Source: CAZSNH01 sp052388455
GTDB lineage: Bacteria; Pseudomonadota; Alphaproteobacteria; Rhizobiales; Hyphomicrobiaceae
Length of the DNA: 6,980 bases
Assembly: GCA_052388455.1 (NCBI GenBank)
Contig: JBQTIA010000087.1
Coordinates: 1 to 6,980, forward strand
Reading direction: 5' to 3'
A model generated the notes under the pieces. That model was not told where the DNA came from and did no database searches. It saw only the letters and a list, made by a program, of their open reading frames with translations. Of the stretch, positions 4,280-6,980 are shown piece by piece (the stretch's first letter is position 1; every line of letters begins with the position of its first letter). The position numbers and the translations under genes are program-made.

Positions 4280-6980
4280 ATGGCCACCATCAACGGCAAC
4301 AACAATCCCAACACGCTCACCGGCGGAGCCTTGAGCGACACGATCTCAGGGTTCGGAGGAAACGACGTCCTTTCAGGGCGTGGCGGCGACGACACTCTGC
4401 TCGGCGGCGCCAACAACGACACGCTCAACGGCGAGGGCGGTGACGATGTGCTCTTCGGCGGCGACGACAACGACATCCTCTTCGGCGGGACAGGGGCCAA
4501 TGGAGACTCGCTCGGCAAGGACCAGCTCTTCGGCGAGGGGGGCGACGACATCCTCGACGGCGGATTCAATGACGACCTGATCGACGGCGGCGAGGGCAAC
4601 GACACGGTCAACTACGGCCAAGCCTATCGCGGAACAAATAACGCGGTGATCGTCGATCTGGTCAACGGCACGGCGACATCCGGAAACTTCGAGGTCGATA
4701 CGCTGGTCAGCATCGAGAATGCGACCGGCACGGGCGGCGCGGACCAGCTCATCGGCAACGACGAGGCGAACCGTCTGCAGGGCCTCGGCGGCTCGGACAG
4801 CATCCGCGGCGGCGGCGGCAACGACGTTCTGGCCGGCGATCAGTTCGGCAGCGCCAATTCGACGGCCGGCGACATTCTCGATGGTGGCAGCGGGGACGAT
4901 ATCCTCCTCGGTTCCGGCGGCGCCGATGATCTCAGAGGCGGCAGCGGAAACGACACAATCACCGGCAACGCCGGCAACGACGTGATTGATGCGGGCACCG
5001 GCAACGACACGGCCGATGGCGGCCTCGGCGACGACGAGATGCTCGGCGGCAACGGCAATGACACCCTGCGCGGGGCCGATGGAATCGACACGCTGGAGGG
5101 CGGTAACGGCAACGACAATCTTTTCGGCGGAGACAACAACGATCAGCTGTTCGGCGACAGCGGCAACGACGATCTCAGAGGCGACAGCGGCAACGATTTT
5201 CTCGACGGTGGCGACGGGATCGATCAGCTCCAGGGCGGGACCGGAAACGACCAGCTCTCTGGCGGCAACGACAACGACGAACTCGACGGCGGCAGCGGAA
5301 ACGACCGGCTCGACGGCGGCAACGGCAACGACGAGCTCAAGGGTGGCCTGGGCAACGACGTTTTCACCGGCGCGAGGGGTTCCAACCTGCTCGGCACCGA
5401 CCACTTCGACGGCGGCGCGGGGCGCGATCTTGTCGATTTCAACGGCATTTTCGGCTTCGGTGCCCTCGAGGTCGGCGTCGGCATCGATCTCTCGAACATC
5501 GCGCTCAGCGCTGCCGGCACCGGCTCGGCGGCGGGTGACACGTTCTCCTTCATCGAGGACATCAACGCCACCAACCTCGACGACCAGATCATCGGCTCCG
5601 ACGCGGCAAACACGTTCAATGGGTTCGCCGGCAACGACACGCTTTCGGGCGCCGCCGGCAACGACAGCATCGACGGCGGCGAAGGCAACGACCTGATCGA
5701 CGGCGGCTCGGGCGCCGATTTCATCAACGGCGGTTTGCAAACCGACACCGTGACTTACGCCAACTCCGCCGCAGGCATCCAGATCAATCTCGGCACCAAC
5801 AGCGGTCCCTCCGGCAACGGCGGCGACGCGGCCGGTGACATCCTGCGCAACGTCGAGATCGTCATCGGCTCGGCCTTCGACGACATCATGATCGGGGCGA
5901 GCATCGGTCTCGGCATCGGCAATCCCACCGGCAAGGACCGCCTGGAGGGCGGCGCAGGCAACGACCTGCTTCGTGGCGAGGACCAGGCCGACGTTCTGAT
6001 CGGCGGCGAGGGCATCGACACCGCGGACTACTCCACCAGCGACGGCGCAGTGACCGTCAATCTCATCCTCGGAACCGGCGTTGGAGCCGATGCGGAAGGC
6101 GACACGCTGAGCGAGTTCGAGAACCTGACAGGCGGCAGCTTCAGCGACACGCTCACCGGCAACGACCTCGACAACCGCTTGTTCGGCGGTAACGGCAACG
6201 ACACGCTCGCCGGCGGCCTCGGTAACGACCTTCTCATCGGCGGACTCGGCAACGACGTCCTCTCGGGTGGCGACGGCATCGACACCATCGACTACGCCGC
6301 CTCCTCGCTGGCCGTCATCATCGACCTGCAGGCCGAGACCGCGTCCGGCGGAGACGCCGAGGGAGACATCATCTCGGCCATCGAGAACGTCACAGGCTCG
6401 AATAGCGACGACACACTGACCGGCAGCAACGGCGACAACCGGCTGGTCGGTCTCGCCGGGCTCGACATCATTTCCGGTGGCAACGGCAACGATTTCATCG
6501 TCGGCGGCGCGGGGGATCTCTTCGGGGCTGGCGATACGATCGACGGCGGTACCGGCATCGACACCCTGAGCTACGAGGCGGACGATGAAGACTTCGTCGC
6601 GGGAGTGACGGTCAATCTCAAGGCCGGTACGGCGAGTGGAGGTGATGCGGCCGGAGACGTCATCACGAATATCGAGAACCTGATCGGCTCACGCGAAGGT
6701 GACACGCTGACCGGCGACGATCTTGCCAATGTTCTGGATGGCGCGGAAGGCGACGATACACTCAGCGGCGGGATCGGAAACGACACGCTGTTCGGCGGAG
6801 AAGGCAACGATCTGCTTCAGGGCGGCGCCGGGTTCGACGATCTGGATGGCGGTCAGGGCGACGATCGCCTGGAAGGCGGCGGCAACGCCGACGTCTACAG
6901 AATCGCGCTCGGAAACGGCAACGACACCATCCGCGATACCGGCGGCAACGCCGACCGCATCGAGATCGCGAGCTTCGACG
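4280..6980 (+). CDS. Large RTX (haemolysin-type) calcium-binding protein, 3' end cut by window
   Basis: One frame stays open from ATG 4280 to the window edge, giving 900 complete residues and no stop. About 55 nonapeptides of the pattern GGxGxDxLx form seven runs: residues 15-111, 168-386, 448-492, and four shorter runs ending near 874. In known RTX proteins these units bind calcium and fold into parallel beta-rolls after secretion. Six non-RTX modules of 52-64 residues (starting at Tyr112, Phe387, Tyr493, and the aromatic residues at nt 6029, 6293 and 6572) interrupt the runs. From about residue 873 the sequence (VYRIALGNGNDTI, then DRIEIASFD) resembles the haemolysin-type calcium-binding related domain. 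There is no N-terminal signal peptide, which fits type I secretion by a C-terminal signal; that end lies outside the window. The 900 residues contain no Cys or Trp and only four Lys, and are rich in Gly, Asp and Asn. No enzymatic domain is visible. It could be an adhesin-like or S-layer-like surface protein, or carry an enzyme domain further on. Confidence 0.93.
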   Translation, partial: MATINGNNNPNTLTGGALSDTISGFGGNDVLSGRGGDDTLLGGANNDTLNGEGGDDVLFGGDDNDILFGGTGANGDSLGKDQLFGEGGDDILDGGFNDDLIDGGEGNDTVNYGQAYRGTNNAVIVDLVNGTATSGNFEVDTLVSIENATGTGGADQLIGNDEANRLQGLGGSDSIRGGGGNDVLAGDQFGSANSTAGDILDGGSGDDILLGSGGADDLRGGSGNDTITGNAGNDVIDAGTGNDTADGGLGDDEMLGGNGNDTLRGADGIDTLEGGNGNDNLFGGDNNDQLFGDSGNDDLRGDSGNDFLDGGDGIDQLQGGTGNDQLSGGNDNDELDGGSGNDRLDGGNGNDELKGGLGNDVFTGARGSNLLGTDHFDGGAGRDLVDFNGIFGFGALEVGVGIDLSNIALSAAGTGSAAGDTFSFIEDINATNLDDQIIGSDAANTFNGFAGNDTLSGAAGNDSIDGGEGNDLIDGGSGADFINGGLQTDTVTYANSAAGIQINLGTNSGPSGNGGDAAGDILRNVEIVIGSAFDDIMIGASIGLGIGNPTGKDRLEGGAGNDLLRGEDQADVLIGGEGIDTADYSTSDGAVTVNLILGTGVGADAEGDTLSEFENLTGGSFSDTLTGNDLDNRLFGGNGNDTLAGGLGNDLLIGGLGNDVLSGGDGIDTIDYAASSLAVIIDLQAETASGGDAEGDIISAIENVTGSNSDDTLTGSNGDNRLVGLAGLDIISGGNGNDFIVGGAGDLFGAGDTIDGGTGIDTLSYEADDEDFVAGVTVNLKAGTASGGDAAGDVITNIENLIGSREGDTLTGDDLANVLDGAEGDDTLSGGIGNDTLFGGEGNDLLQGGAGFDDLDGGQGDDRLEGGGNADVYRIALGNGNDTIRDTGGNADRIEIASFD
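4322..4612 (+). repeat. RTX run 1: ten nonapeptides
   Basis: Residues 15-111 of the RTX protein form ten units, such as GFGGNDVLS, GRGGDDTLL and GEGGDDVLF. The seventh carries a seven-residue insertion (GGTGANGDSLGKDQLF). The run ends with GGEGNDTVN directly before Tyr112 of the first non-RTX module. Confidence 0.85.
4613..4780 (+). repeat. Non-RTX module, copy 1 (56 residues)
   Basis: It starts with Tyr112 and contains VIVDLVNGTATSG, VDTLVSIENATG and DQLIGNDEANRL. It fits the module pattern (aromatic start, hydrophobic V-x-V-D-L strand, GTA, D-T-L-x-x-IEN, D-x-L-x-G-x(4)-N-x-L) but lacks the GGDA-GD segment found in copies 3, 5 and 6. Confidence 0.7.
4781..5437 (+). repeat. RTX run 2: central block of 23 nonapeptides, 18 in perfect register
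   Basis: Residues 168-386. Two units come first, then a 16-residue unit with an insertion (GDQFGSANSTAGDILD), then 18 uninterrupted nine-residue units (202-363, nt 4883-5368). Next is a 14-residue unit (GARGSNLLGTDHFD) and the closing GGAGRDLVD. Examples are GGSGNDTIT, GGNGNDTLR and GGNGNDELK. The 27-base DNA period is clear, with many synonymous differences between units. Confidence 0.9.
5438..5620 (+). repeat. Non-RTX module, copy 2 (61 residues, divergent)
   Basis: It starts with Phe387 rather than Tyr. It keeps a V-G-I-D-L strand, AAGDTFSFIEDI in place of GD-x-L-x-x-IEN, and DDQIIGSDAANTF at the end. It has extra residues after the start (GIFGFGALEVG) and is the least similar copy. Confidence 0.6.
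5621..5755 (+). repeat. RTX run 3: five nonapeptides
   Basis: Residues 448-492: GFAGNDTLS, GAAGNDSID, GGEGNDLID, GGSGADFIN and GGLQTDTVT. The last leads directly into Tyr493 of module copy 3. Confidence 0.85.
5756..6739 (+). repeat. Array of four non-RTX modules (copies 3-6) with short RTX spacers
   Basis: Module copies span 5756-5947, 6029-6184, 6293-6448 and 6572-6739 (64, 52, 52 and 56 residues). Three to four RTX units fill each gap. Starting aromatic codons are spaced 273, 264 and 279 bases apart, i.e. 91, 88 and 93 residues. Shared elements are D-T-x-x-Y at the start, V-x-[VI]-[ND]-L, a DA[AE]GD block, [IVF]-E-N/I, and D-T-L-T-G-x(4)-N-x-L at the end (copy 3 deviates there and has an insertion). 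Copies 5 and 6 are closest, both with TASGGDA and IEN. The arrangement suggests duplication of a module-plus-spacer unit. Confidence 0.75.
6740..6901 (+). repeat. RTX run 7: six nonapeptides
   Basis: Residues 821-874: GAEGDDTLS, GGIGNDTLF, GGEGNDLLQ, GGAGFDDLD, GGQGDDRLE and the degenerate last unit GGGNADVYR. The last unit is the transition out of the repeat into a different segment. Confidence 0.8.
6896..6980 (+). other. Start of a haemolysin-type calcium-binding related domain
   Basis: From about residue 873 the sequence changes to VYRIALGNGNDTIRDTGG and then DRIEIASFD, where the window ends. The pattern of an aromatic beta strand, G-x-G-x-D-T-I-x-D, and D-R-I matches what I know of the domain that often follows RTX blocks in alphaproteobacterial and other secreted proteins. 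Only about 28 residues are visible, so the assignment is tentative. Confidence 0.5.

Noticed and set aside
4373..5740. A 455-residue minus-strand reading frame rich in Val/Ala repeats, opposite the RTX gene
   Set aside because: Its periodic VV-A/E pattern is the reverse complement of the 27-base RTX units. The plus strand gives textbook RTX repeats, so the minus frame is a shadow kept open by composition.
4280..6980. The 27-base periodicity considered as a CRISPR-like or satellite array
   Set aside because: The period equals nine codons, the reading frame is open throughout, and the units differ mainly at codon third positions, so it is protein-coding RTX repeat.

Overview
The window looks like chromosomal DNA of a high-GC Gram-negative bacterium, most likely an alphaproteobacterium (possibly Hyphomicrobiales). 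That is inferred from the strong G/C bias at third codon positions, a periplasmic YcbB-type L,D-transpeptidase with a very long Ala/Pro linker, and an RTX (Gly/Asp nonapeptide) protein of the type I secreted kind. No rRNA, tRNA, CRISPR array, transposase or integrase was seen.

Layout, all genes on the + strand. (1) Positions 1-278 hold no convincing gene, only a small hairpin-forming inverted repeat. (2) 279-1052 encodes an unrecognised membrane protein of about 257 residues, with about six hydrophobic segments and a conserved-looking polar cluster (GEEHSWGQ ... ETNLHN). (3) After a 132-bp gap with a possible promoter, 1185-3695 encodes a complete 836-residue L,D-transpeptidase: signal peptide, about 180 residues of Ala/Pro/Thr/Ser-rich linker, scaffold domain, peptidoglycan-binding domain, and a YkuD catalytic domain with the SHGC motif. 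(4) 3696-4279 is a 584-bp non-coding stretch with a cluster of inverted repeats and an AT-rich patch. (5) 4280 to the window end is one uninterrupted reading frame of 900 complete codons, cut by the window edge. It encodes the N-terminal part of a large RTX calcium-binding protein.

The RTX gene is the most interesting part. It contains about 55 nonapeptide units in seven runs, the longest being 18 units in perfect register. The runs are separated by six copies of a second, non-RTX module of 52-64 residues. The last four copies form a near-regular array with a period of 88-93 residues. At the very end of the window the sequence leaves the repeat pattern for a segment resembling the haemolysin-type calcium-binding related domain. 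No enzymatic domain and no secretion signal are visible, so function and full length cannot be read from this window. The transpeptidase and the RTX gene are separated by a long gap with its own likely control region, so nothing here shows that they act together. Both products do belong to the cell envelope or cell exterior.
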